NCBI GenBank assembly: GCA_903939555.1
Contig: CAJAHV010000418.1
Location: 1-5,606 of the forward strand
DNA from: an uncultured Alphaproteobacteria bacterium
GTDB lineage: Bacteria; Pseudomonadota; Alphaproteobacteria; Sphingomonadales; Sphingomonadaceae
Reading direction: 5' to 3'
DNA length: 5,606 nt
This document shows, one piece after another, positions 1 to 5,606 of the stretch. How positions within the stretch are numbered: the first letter of the stretch is position 1; each line of letters opens with the position of its first letter. The translations under genes and the position numbers were made by a program. The notes beneath the pieces are model-generated. The model worked only from the letters and a program-made list of their open reading frames with translations, was not told where the DNA came from and did no database searches.

Positions 1-133
1 CGGCATCAACAGGATCGATATCGAGGCGCTTCTTGATCTTGGCGCCGCGGCGCTCGGCCTCGACAATGCGATATCCCAGCGGCGGCGAGGCCCCGTTCCA
101 AAAGCCCTGCTTCGCCGATATCCAAATCGGCAT
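1..133 (-). pseudogene. Serine recombinase fragment (large resolvase family), N-terminal domain missing, runs off left edge
   Basis: Read on the minus strand from an ATG at 133, the frame gives a segment typical of the 'recombinase' domain that follows the resolvase catalytic domain in large serine recombinases: AKQGFWNG, then PPLGYRIVEAERRG, then a Lys-rich stretch and LDIDPVDA at the window edge. In intact proteins this segment lies roughly 150 or more residues after the catalytic serine. Here the matching region begins at about position 115, and an in-frame TAA at 146-148 lies just upstream, so no catalytic domain can be attached in this frame. I searched the minus strand between 146 and 292 and saw nothing like a resolvase N-terminus. 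It is therefore most likely a truncated remnant, although the part beyond position 1 is not visible. Family assignment rests on motif recognition only. Confidence 0.7.
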
Positions 134-145
134 TGAGCTAGCGAC

Positions 146-292
146 TTATGGGTAATCTCAAACTTCGCCGGAGGCTTGCGCAGCGGGAAACCAACGGCAT
201 GATTTAAAACTGACGACAGTCTCATTTTTCTTGCTCATGCGCACTTAAACGTTATCCTTGTCTCGGGATCCAATTCAACCGGGCAGAAAGCC
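146..292. other. Intergenic leader upstream of the dioxygenase operon
   Basis: This stretch separates the recombinase fragment from the first gene of the operon. It is clearly more AT-rich than the flanking genes, especially between about 200 and 260, which is where a promoter for the plus-strand operon would be expected. I could not identify a convincing -35/-10 pair. A short interrupted dyad (ACTG, 4-base gap, CAGT at 209-220) is present but is too short to call an operator. The ribosome-binding region before the ATG at 293 is weak (GGGCAGAAAG, 281-290). A minus-strand ATG at 239 opens only 26 codons before a stop and resembles nothing known to me. Confidence 0.4.
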
Positions 293-1258
293 ATGGCCAC
301 TCAATCGATCGTCAAGGTCAGCGAGCTGCTGTACCCAAGGCTAACCGTGCCCGATCTCGATGCGATGGAAGCATTCCTGATGGACTTTGGCATGGTGCGG
401 GCGGCGCGCGATGCCGACACATTGTACATGCGCGGCACCGGTGCCGCCGCTTATGTCCATGTCGTCCACAAAGGTGCGACGGGCTTCGCCGGCTTCGCTT
501 TCGGCGTCGCCAGCCGCAACGACCTAGACCGACTGGCGGCGAGCGAAGGCTTCTCCGCCGTCGAGCCACGCACCGAACCCGATGGCGGCTGGCGCACTAC
601 CACACGCGATCTTGATGGCAATTTTGTCGAGGTGGTGTTCGGACACGTCTTCAACGATGCCAAGGGTGTGGCCCCGCGCCGCCTCAACATCGGCGACCGC
701 TTCGAACGCATCGGCGAGTTACAGCGCGTCCCACCAAGGCCGAGCCGTATTAAACGCTTCGGCCACATCGCACTCAATGTTGCCAGTCCGGCCGAAGCGC
801 TGGTCTGGTACAACGCACGCTTCGGATTGATCGCTTCGGATCGCGTCAACATCGCGCCGGGAATGCCGGCAGCGATATTCGTGCGCTGCAACCGAGGTGT
901 CGTGCCCACCGACCATCACACCATGCTCTTCGCCTCGTCGATGGCGACGGCGGGCGTGTCGGGTCTCAACCATCTGTCGTGGGAAGTCTGCGACATCGAT
1001 GATGTCCATGCCGGCAACGCGCATCTGGCGGCGAAGCGCCATGCCCATGAATGGGGCATCGGCCGCCACCTGCTCGGCAGCCAGATCTTCGACTATTGGC
1101 GCGATCCCTGGGGCCATATTCACGAGCACTGGACCGATGGCGACCAACTCGACGCAAGCATTCCGGCCGGCGACCACCCGATTTCGGGCGCCCAGGCCAA
1201 CCAATGGGGGCCCGACATGCCGCCCAGTTTTGGCCGAACGATAGCACCAACAAACTGA
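293..1258 (+). CDS. Type I extradiol ring-cleavage dioxygenase (VOC superfamily)
   Basis: The 321-residue length is normal for two-domain type I extradiol dioxygenases of the 2,3-dihydroxybiphenyl/catechol 2,3-dioxygenase kind, which use Fe(II) and O2 to open a catecholic ring next to the two hydroxyls in the cytoplasm. The N-terminal VOC domain covers about residues 11-118 and the catalytic VOC domain about 153-284. By spacing against BphC-type enzymes, the metal ligands are His158 (in FGHIALNV), His227 (in LNHLSW) and Glu278 (in HIHEHW). Second-sphere residues also fit: His208 or His209 (in DHHT), His259 (in GRHLLG) and Tyr268 (in FDYWRDPWG). The site therefore looks complete. The C-terminal tail QWGPDMP also occurs in relatives. 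The substrate cannot be told from sequence. It is the first gene of the run; the next starts 21 bases after its stop. ATG 293 is chosen because the N-terminal fold begins within about 12 residues of it, though its ribosome-binding site is weak. Confidence 0.9.
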   Translation: MATQSIVKVSELLYPRLTVPDLDAMEAFLMDFGMVRAARDADTLYMRGTGAAAYVHVVHKGATGFAGFAFGVASRNDLDRLAASEGFSAVEPRTEPDGGWRTTTRDLDGNFVEVVFGHVFNDAKGVAPRRLNIGDRFERIGELQRVPPRPSRIKRFGHIALNVASPAEALVWYNARFGLIASDRVNIAPGMPAAIFVRCNRGVVPTDHHTMLFASSMATAGVSGLNHLSWEVCDIDDVHAGNAHLAAKRHAHEWGIGRHLLGSQIFDYWRDPWGHIHEHWTDGDQLDASIPAGDHPISGAQANQWGPDMPPSFGRTIAPTN

Positions 1259-1266
1259 TATGAGAC

Positions 1267-1273
1267 AAGGGAG
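1267..1273 (+). promoter_or_regulatory. Ribosome binding site of the haem/propeller lipoprotein gene
   Basis: AAGGGAG lies 6 bases before the ATG at 1280, a near-ideal Shine-Dalgarno placement. It is the strongest in the operon and fixes the start so that the lipoprotein signal peptide is complete. Confidence 0.75.
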
Positions 1274-1279
1274 CAGGCG

Positions 1280-2956
1280 ATGAAACGGATTGCAATGACG
1301 GCGGCAGCATTGCCGTTACTGATGTTGGCGGGATGCGGAACCGGTGGTGACGCCACGTCACTGACCGGGAAGGTAAATGACTCGCAGGGCGCACCGCTTG
1401 CCGGCGTCATGGTGCGTGTCAGCGACGAGAAATCGGGGCTTGCCGACAGCACATTTACCAACGGCAAGGGCGAATACCGGTTGCCGACCAAGCTTGCCGG
1501 GCCGCTGCAGCTGCGCTTCCGTCTACCCTATTACACCGACATCGCCCAATCGATGACGCTCGATGCCGCCACGCCGCAGGTGCGCTCGACGGTAATGGCG
1601 AAGATGACTTCGGCCAGTGTGATTTCCGACAGCCTGCCTTCGGCGTATCATTTCGACAAATTGTCGTTCGATGCCGCGCCCGATGCGATGTTCAGCCGGG
1701 CAAACTTCCAGCGCGATTGCGCCGGTTGCCACGCATTCGGCAGCATTGTGACCGGTAACAAGCGCAGCCTTGCCGACTGGACCGCAGTCGTGGCCAGCAT
1801 GCAAGCCAATATGGGCAACCCCGACCCGGCTTTGATCGCCGCGCGCGCAGCGCGGATCGCGGCCGGATTTGACGGTGCGCCCGTTACCTCAAGACCGGTG
1901 TTTCCAATAGGCGCAGAGCTCGGCGACGCCTTAATTCATGAAATCGCGCTGCCAAACATCGCCTTCCCGCACGATGCCGATTTGAGCCGTGACGACGGTC
2001 TGCTCTACACCGTCGATCGCTTCGGCAGTCAGATGGTCATCACCAATCTCGGTGACGGCAAATCGGTCACGGTCGAACAGCCACCGTCGAAGCGGCCATC
2101 TTCCGGCGGAAACAGCTATGTGACACGTTCCGCAGAACCCGGGCCACATTCGCTCGTGCAGGGCAAGACCGGGCTTTGGTATACGACCAACTCGAGCTCG
2201 GATGAGATCGGCGTCTTCGATCCCAAGACGCGGAAATGGAAAGACTCGTTCGTACTGCCCGAGCCGGCCCGTTATCCGCACACCATCCGTATGGCGCCCG
2301 ATGGCTTGATCTGGTTCACGCTTGCCGCCTCGCAGCAGGTCGGACGCCTTGATCCGGTCAGCGGCGCCATCAAGTTGATCAGCCTGCCGCCCGCCAAGGT
2401 ACTCGGCGGCGCTGGCGGCGCATCGGTTTATGGTATCGATGTCAGCCCTGTCGATGGCAGGATCTGGTATGCGCGATTGTGGGGTGACCGCATCGGCGCG
2501 ATCGATCCCAAGACGCTTGCGGTCACCGAATTTGCGTCGCCGGTCAAGGGCCCTCGGCGGCTGCGCTTCGATGCCGGCGGCGCACTCTGGTTGACCGGTT
2601 ACAGCGAAGGTATGATCGCCCGCATCGACACCAAGACGATGCACAGCGACGTCTACCCCATGCCGGAATTCGCCCCGGGCGCGCGCCCCGCCCCCTATGC
2701 GCTGGCCGTGCATCCGCAGACGCAGGAAATCTGGATCAATGAAACGTCGACCGACCGCGTCTATCGCTTCCTGCCCAAGGAAAAGCGCTTCATCGTCTAC
2801 CCGATGCCGCTGCACGGCAGCTTCACACGCGACTTCACCTTCACCAAACAGGGCTGGGCCTGCACCACAAATAGCCCGATCCTAAACGCCGCACTTGAAG
2901 GCGGTGTGACCGGCGTGATCTGTTTCGACGTCAACGGTGCCAAGGCGCGGTCATGA
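1280..2956 (+). CDS. Lipoprotein with carboxypeptidase-regulatory-like domain, c-type haem motif and streptogramin-lyase-like beta-propeller
   Basis: The 558-residue protein has a lipoprotein signal peptide: MKR, a hydrophobic core, and the lipobox LAGC at 16-19, so Cys19 should be lipidated and the protein held on the outer face of a membrane. Residues about 27-108 resemble a carboxypeptidase-regulatory-like (Ig-like) domain (LTGKVNDSQGAPLAGVMVRV). A single haem c motif, CAGCH, sits at 147-151, followed by a typical small cytochrome-like stretch (KRSLADWTAVVASM); Met174 or Met178 could be the second axial ligand. Residues about 214-555 form repeated blades of the virginiamycin B lyase/SMP-30 type (GLWYTTNSSSDEIGVFD, PDGLIWFT, GRIWYARLWGDRIGAIDP, GALWLTG, EIWINETSTDRVYRF). 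A true antibiotic lyase role is not implied; the fold is widely reused. The stop overlaps the next start (ATGA, 2953-2956). Domain calls are by eye. The substrate and redox partner are unknown; a periplasmic redox or sensing role is inference. Confidence 0.8.
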   Translation: MKRIAMTAAALPLLMLAGCGTGGDATSLTGKVNDSQGAPLAGVMVRVSDEKSGLADSTFTNGKGEYRLPTKLAGPLQLRFRLPYYTDIAQSMTLDAATPQVRSTVMAKMTSASVISDSLPSAYHFDKLSFDAAPDAMFSRANFQRDCAGCHAFGSIVTGNKRSLADWTAVVASMQANMGNPDPALIAARAARIAAGFDGAPVTSRPVFPIGAELGDALIHEIALPNIAFPHDADLSRDDGLLYTVDRFGSQMVITNLGDGKSVTVEQPPSKRPSSGGNSYVTRSAEPGPHSLVQGKTGLWYTTNSSSDEIGVFDPKTRKWKDSFVLPEPARYPHTIRMAPDGLIWFTLAASQQVGRLDPVSGAIKLISLPPAKVLGGAGGASVYGIDVSPVDGRIWYARLWGDRIGAIDPKTLAVTEFASPVKGPRRLRFDAGGALWLTGYSEGMIARIDTKTMHSDVYPMPEFAPGARPAPYALAVHPQTQEIWINETSTDRVYRFLPKEKRFIVYPMPLHGSFTRDFTFTKQGWACTTNSPILNAALEGGVTGVICFDVNGAKARS

Positions 2957-3585
2957 GCCGCCTGTACGATCCGACACTGTTCTCGCTGCATTCGCTGGTC
3001 GGCCTGTTGTGGACGCTGCTCGCCTTCTATCTGATGTTCTCGGCGCGCGGCCGGCGCTGGCTGTCCAATCCTTGGTCGATACTCGTCGCAGGCGTTGCTC
3101 TGGCAGTTGCGCTCCGCATCGTCACCGCGCAGATTGGCGTGCTGACCGAATTGGCGGGCGGCATCAAGCCGCTCGACGTCCAGTACGCTTATGGGCTTGA
3201 AAACATAACTGCCTTTGGCGATGCCCTCGGCATCAACGGTCGCCGCGCCTACGCGATGTTTCAACTCGGCCAGGATGCTTTGGCGCCACCGGCGTTCGCT
3301 TGCTTCCTGATGGCGGTTTACCGAACGACGATACGCTCGGCGACCGTGCAGTTGCTCTGTACGGCGCTGGCATTCACCTATCTGCTTGCGGTGCTCGTCG
3401 CCAACAATTTGATGCCGGTGATCATGCTAAACTTCCCGGTAACCGATATGCCACCGCTGCCGTTGCTCTACCGCCTCGTACCGTTTGCCGACACGATCAA
3501 ATATACGATCCACGGTGTTGCCTGGGTGGTGATCATGGCAACGTGGTTGGCGCAAGCAGTCACTTGGTGGCGCAGCCGTGGCTGA
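2953..3585 (+). CDS. Multi-pass membrane protein of unknown function
   Basis: I do not recognise a named family. The 210-residue protein has about five hydrophobic spans, near residues 10-30, 42-64, 107-123, 131-158 and 183-206, with Arg-rich ends (ARGRR at 31-35, WWRSRG at the C-terminus) that may face the cytoplasm. The segment between the second and third spans (about 65-106) is polar and could be an extra-membrane loop. The pattern GRRAYAMFQLGQDAL followed by a long span ending near VANNLM, then a terminal DTIKY span, loosely resembles small uncharacterised bacterial membrane proteins, but this is weak. The ATG overlaps the upstream TGA (ATGA), and AAGG at 2942-2945, 7 bases upstream, serves as ribosome binding site. 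Tight coupling suggests it works with the haem lipoprotein, perhaps as membrane anchor or partner (inference). Confidence 0.75.
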   Translation: MSRLYDPTLFSLHSLVGLLWTLLAFYLMFSARGRRWLSNPWSILVAGVALAVALRIVTAQIGVLTELAGGIKPLDVQYAYGLENITAFGDALGINGRRAYAMFQLGQDALAPPAFACFLMAVYRTTIRSATVQLLCTALAFTYLLAVLVANNLMPVIMLNFPVTDMPPLPLLYRLVPFADTIKYTIHGVAWVVIMATWLAQAVTWWRSRG

Positions 3586-4093
3586 ACCCGGTATCGCAAG
3601 TCCAGCGCGCTCCATGGGACCGAGAATACTCGCCATCATTCTGGTCGTGGTGTTACTCGATCTCGCCTTCAACGATCGTGGCACCATCGCACTCGGCGAG
3701 TGGAACATGGCGGTACGCAAGGCGCTGCCTCTGCCGTACAAGCTCTGGCTCGGCGGCCTGATGATGGTGCATTTGTCGTCGCTGCTGTTCGTCCGTCGCC
3801 ATGTTGCGGCGCGCTGGGTATTCGGCGGCTTCGCGCTGAGCCACGCGTTGATTGCCTATGTCGAAGCGACGGGCCGGCTTGCCATGGTGTCCGGCATGAT
3901 CTCGCTCGAACATGTGCTGACTTATATCCCCGGTCTGATCGCGATTTACGTGACACGAACCGAGGTTAAATGGCCGGGTGCCTATGCGGTCTGGGTTGGC
4001 GCGGTGGTGGTTCTGTACACGGGCCTGTTATGGTTCGACCTGCCCGATTCACTGGTGTGGGTTCGCACAACGACTTGTGCCATGCAGCGATGA
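3578..4093 (+). CDS. Small multi-pass membrane protein with intramembrane histidines, unknown function
   Basis: The 171-residue reading starts at a GTG that overlaps the preceding stop by 8 bases (GTGGCTGA). An in-frame ATG at 3614 (Met13) is the alternative and sits just before the first hydrophobic span; neither start has a good Shine-Dalgarno sequence. About five hydrophobic spans lie near residues 15-31, 54-72, 79-97, 108-126 and 134-153. Three histidines lie in or at the edge of successive spans: His65 (MMVHLSS), His89 (ALSHALI) and His112 (LEHVLTY). Histidines so placed can bind haem or metal in membrane cytochromes, but here that is only a suggestion. No family is recognised. It is the last gene of the coupled group; a small AT-rich hairpin follows its stop directly. 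Confidence 0.7.
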   Translation: MAEPGIASPARSMGPRILAIILVVVLLDLAFNDRGTIALGEWNMAVRKALPLPYKLWLGGLMMVHLSSLLFVRRHVAARWVFGGFALSHALIAYVEATGRLAMVSGMISLEHVLTYIPGLIAIYVTRTEVKWPGAYAVWVGAVVVLYTGLLWFDLPDSLVWVRTTTCAMQR

Positions 4094-4109
4094 GAAATCC
4101 CTGATTTCT
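4093..4109 (+). terminator. Short hairpin directly after the operon, possible weak terminator
   Basis: AGAAATC, loop CCT, GATTTCT form a perfect 7-base-pair stem beginning at the last base of the stop codon of the preceding gene. The stem is AT-rich and no run of T follows, so it is not a classic intrinsic terminator. It could be an RNA 3' end stabiliser or chance. Confidence 0.25.
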
Positions 4110-4116
4110 AAAATCC

Positions 4117-4263
4117 GTGCCGGGGTTTGTGGTCAGGACCGCGCCTGCCGCGCATCAGCTTGCGCAACAAGGTGTCGAGTATCTGCTTGTCAAAAAACAC
4201 GGCGGCCGCCTCGAGGCGCTCAAGGCGCACGCGCTCAACACCGCGCTCGCGCGAGGTCTGTAA
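4117..4263 (+). other. Short open frame in the debris region, origin unrecognised
   Basis: After a TGA at 4102-4104, one plus-strand frame stays open to a TAA at 4261-4263. From the GTG at 4117 it gives 48 residues with a natural-looking composition: FVVRTAPAAHQLAQQGVEYL, then a helix-like EALKAHALNTALARGL and the stop. It looks more like the C-terminal helix of a real enzyme than random sequence, and ends just before the FAH-like remnant, which is in another frame. I could not assign a family. It has no ribosome binding site and no visible 5' part, so if real it is probably another gene remnant rather than a working gene. Confidence 0.2.
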
Positions 4264-4270
4264 TGCGCTG

Positions 4271-4549
4271 AATCTGCCAATGGATGCGATCCACACCGCC
4301 GTGACGCCGCAGGGCAACCGCGAATTGCGCCAGTCCTCAAAAACGCGCCATCTGGTCTTCAGCATATGGGGCCATATCGCCGAACTTTCGCAAGTCATGA
4401 CTCTTGAACCCGGCGACCTGCTCTGCTGAGGCACGCCCGGCGGTGCCGGCGCGGCAATGAAGCCACTGCGTTTTCTGAAGGTCGGCGATGTCGTTCTCTG
4501 AGAGATTGACAGGCTTGACCATATCGAGAACGCATTCGTTGAGGCATGA
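4271..4549 (+). pseudogene. Fumarylacetoacetate hydrolase family remnant (C-terminal part, two in-frame stops)
   Basis: One frame carries an almost continuous C-terminal FAH-family sequence: NRELRQSSKTRHLVFSI, LSQVMTLEPGDLLC, then TGA (4427-4429), GTPGGAGAAMKP and FLKVGDVVL, then TGA (4499-4501), EIDRLDHIENAF and a final TGA at 4547-4549. Family members typically read MTLEPGDxIxTGTPxGVG and end near IENxV, so the alignment crosses both stops without frame change. The second TGA could be a C-to-T change from an Arg codon. The N-terminal half, including most metal-binding acidic residues, is absent: the frame upstream of about 4265 shows no FAH similarity. FAH enzymes hydrolyse beta-diketones or decarboxylate/hydrate ring-fission products, which suits the dioxygenase upstream. 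With the truncation and two stops I call it non-functional; sequencing error would explain the stops but not the missing half. Confidence 0.8.
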
Positions 4550-4558
4550 TCGGACAAC

Positions 4559-4563
4559 GGGAG
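4559..4563 (+). promoter_or_regulatory. Ribosome binding site that favours GTG 4570 as the TetR start
   Basis: GGGAG lies 6 bases before the GTG at 4570 (3 before a TTG at 4567). The competing ATG at 4546 has only a GAGG one base upstream, which is too close to serve as a normal Shine-Dalgarno. Confidence 0.5.
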
Positions 4564-4569
4564 ATATTG

Positions 4570-5244
4570 GTGCCGGACACCGCGCTTTTTGCAATGCGTG
4601 CAAGCCATCTCGGTAAAAGCGCGCGGTCGCGGGCGAAGCTGATCGATGCGGCGCTGGCGGTGTTCGCACGCGACGGGCTCGAGGCGGCTTCGGTGCACGA
4701 CATCGCCCGCCACGCCGGTATGGCCAATGGCACTTTTTATCTGCATTTCAAGGACAAGGATGAGCTGACCTCGGTGGTCATATTACTCGTCGCCGCCGAA
4801 ATCGCGCGCGAAATGAATGAAGCGATGGCGGGCATCGACGACGCCGTCGAACGCGTCAGTCTCGGCACGCGCCAATTCATCAATATCGCCTGCACGCGCA
4901 TGGAGTGGGGAAGCGCCTACTTCCAGGCGTTTTGGGTGCGCCCCGAACTGCGCTCCGAAGTCGCGCTCTACATGCGTCGCGACCTTGAACGGGGTGTTGC
5001 CCAAGGCGCATTCAGTATCAAGGTGGATGACTTCCTTGTCGATCTGGTGGGGGCATTGGTCATCGCCGCACTGTTCGCGCGCATGAAAGGCACAGCAGGG
5101 CCGGAGGCAGGCTCGAAAGCCGCCGAAATGCAACTGCGCCTACTCGGCGTTGACGCGGCGCACGCGCATGAGGTGGCCTGGCGCTCGCTGGAATCACGAT
5201 CGGTAGTGGAGCCGCCCGATCCTCCGTCTTCAACGCCAAAATAG
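4570..5244 (+). CDS. TetR/AcrR-family transcriptional regulator
   Basis: The 224-residue length is usual for TetR regulators, which bind palindromic operators as dimers and release them on ligand binding. The N-terminal DNA-binding domain is clear at about residues 19-66: KLIDAALAVFARDGLEAASV, then DIARHAGMANGTFYLHFKDK with the hallmark GTFYLHF recognition-helix end. The C-terminal region (about 70-195) is helical in character and would hold the ligand pocket; it is divergent, so the ligand is not predictable. GTG 4570 is chosen for its ribosome binding site. ATG 4546 would add eight residues and overlaps the FAH remnant's final TGA (ATGA), a possible relic of operon coupling; ATG 4594 is a third option. 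It reads in the same direction as the dioxygenase operon and probably regulates it or itself, but I found no clear operator. Confidence 0.88.
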   Translation: MPDTALFAMRASHLGKSARSRAKLIDAALAVFARDGLEAASVHDIARHAGMANGTFYLHFKDKDELTSVVILLVAAEIAREMNEAMAGIDDAVERVSLGTRQFINIACTRMEWGSAYFQAFWVRPELRSEVALYMRRDLERGVAQGAFSIKVDDFLVDLVGALVIAALFARMKGTAGPEAGSKAAEMQLRLLGVDAAHAHEVAWRSLESRSVVEPPDPPSSTPK

Positions 5245-5251
5245 CGTCAAC

Positions 5252-5338
5252 ATGCGCGTGATGTTGATCATTCTCGTTGCGCCCGCGCTGCTCGTTGCCG
5301 GGGTGGCTGTCTTGGTGCTTCGGGCAACCGCCGTCTAA
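5252..5338 (+). CDS. Possible 28-residue single-span membrane peptide
   Basis: An ATG eight bases after the TetR stop opens a 28-codon frame ending in TAA at 5336-5338. After MRV the peptide is almost entirely hydrophobic (MLIILVAPALLVAGVAVLVL) and closes with RATAV, so it would form one membrane-spanning helix. No Shine-Dalgarno sequence is visible, but the short distance to the TetR stop would allow coupling. GC-rich DNA can give such Val/Leu/Ala-rich frames by chance, so this is tentative. Confidence 0.3.
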   Translation: MRVMLIILVAPALLVAGVAVLVLRATAV

Positions 5339-5380
5339 TTGCTGCCTCGTCCTGCCCCGACAGCGCCGCTGCACACAAAG

Positions 5381-5606
5381 GTCGGGATCGCGCGCCTGGA
5401 CGAAGCACTGACATTCGCGGGCGCCAGCGGATGGTTTGCGGATCAGCGACTTGGATGTTGCGCCCAGCAGGTCTTCCCATTCCGGCAGCAGCGGCGCGGT
5501 GTTGCGGCTTGGGTACGTTTTGCCCACCAGGCCAATGGCTCGGGCGACACCGGTTTTGATGTTGCTCCAGCGCCCTTTCGAGAACCCGAGTGCGGTGTAT
5601 GACAGC
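5381..5606 (-). pseudogene. Tyrosine recombinase/integrase N-terminal fragment, runs off right edge
   Basis: On the minus strand the frame entering from the right edge reads ALGFSKGRWSNIKTGVARAI, then APLLPEWEDLL and IRKPSAGARECQCF, ending near DPD at about 5381. This fits the SAM-like core-binding region of a group of tyrosine recombinases in which a segment like 'W-NIRS-V--AL' is followed by 'PLSPxWxxL' and 'RFCSARGIxPE'. The frame stays open leftwards, but beyond about 5381 it loses similarity and becomes the antisense of the small peptide and TetR genes. The catalytic domain with its Arg-His-Arg-Tyr residues is therefore missing. The protein start lies beyond 5606. It is probably a truncated relic; family recognition is by eye. 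Confidence 0.6.

Noticed and set aside
209..220. ACTG-N4-CAGT dyad as a TetR operator
   Set aside because: Arms of four bases are expected by chance, and no second copy was seen near the TetR gene.
1931..2815. 294-codon open frame on the minus strand inside the lipoprotein gene
   Set aside because: It is antisense to the beta-propeller, whose repeated blade motifs are unmistakable; the antisense translation has no recognisable domain.
1280..2956. Calling the lipoprotein a streptogramin B resistance lyase
   Set aside because: The propeller is fused to a haem c motif and a regulatory domain, is exported, and lies in an aromatic-degradation context; the fold is shared by many proteins that do not act on antibiotics.
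4427..4501. Programmed read-through or selenocysteine decoding of the two TGA codons
   Set aside because: FAH proteins are not selenoproteins, no SECIS-like structure was evident, and the N-terminal half of the gene is missing, so simple decay is the better explanation.
4108..4746. 212-codon open frame on the minus strand across the debris region and TetR start
   Set aside because: It overlaps plus-strand frames with clear FAH and TetR motifs; its own translation is Arg/Ser-rich, low in recognisable motifs, and typical of antisense frames in GC-rich DNA.
5339..5602. 87-codon plus-strand open frame at the right edge
   Set aside because: The opposite strand carries the integrase-like motifs in this interval, so this frame is its shadow.
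1..5606. CRISPR arrays, tRNA or rRNA genes, intact insertion sequences
   Set aside because: No regularly spaced repeats, no cloverleaf or rRNA-like sequence and no transposase with paired terminal inverted repeats were seen on either strand.

Overview
This is a high-GC window. Its protein style (aromatic ring-cleavage chemistry, an outer-membrane-type lipoprotein, a TetR regulator) fits an alphaproteobacterium, possibly a sphingomonad. That placement is inference; no rRNA or other marker gene is present. The window reads as a small catabolic gene cluster bounded on both sides by broken recombinase genes.

Layout. (a) 1-133, minus strand: the middle part of a large serine recombinase, cut off from its catalytic domain and running off the left edge. 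(b) 146-292: non-coding leader. (c) 293-4093, plus strand: four tightly packed genes that look like one operon. They are a type I extradiol ring-cleavage dioxygenase with a complete active site (293-1258); a 558-residue lipoprotein combining a carboxypeptidase-regulatory-like domain, a c-type haem motif and a streptogramin-lyase-like beta-propeller (1280-2956); and two multi-pass membrane proteins of no recognised family (2953-3585 and 3578-4093). The last three overlap by 4 and 8 bases, which implies translational coupling. (d) 4094-4549: gene debris, including the C-terminal half of a fumarylacetoacetate-hydrolase (FAH) family gene with two in-frame TGA codons. (e) 4570-5244: an intact TetR-family regulator. 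(f) 5252-5338: a possible 28-residue single-span membrane peptide. (g) 5381-5606, minus strand: a fragment of a tyrosine recombinase N-terminal region running off the right edge.

How the parts may fit together (inference). Extradiol dioxygenases open catechol-type rings, FAH-family enzymes often hydrolyse the ring-fission products, and TetR regulators commonly control such clusters. The FAH gene is decayed, so either the downstream step is encoded elsewhere or the pathway has been repurposed. The least explained part is the lipoprotein plus two-membrane-protein module. A haem-c/propeller lipoprotein made in register with two membrane proteins suggests a periplasmic redox or substrate-processing complex anchored in the envelope, and it is the best candidate here for an undescribed system.
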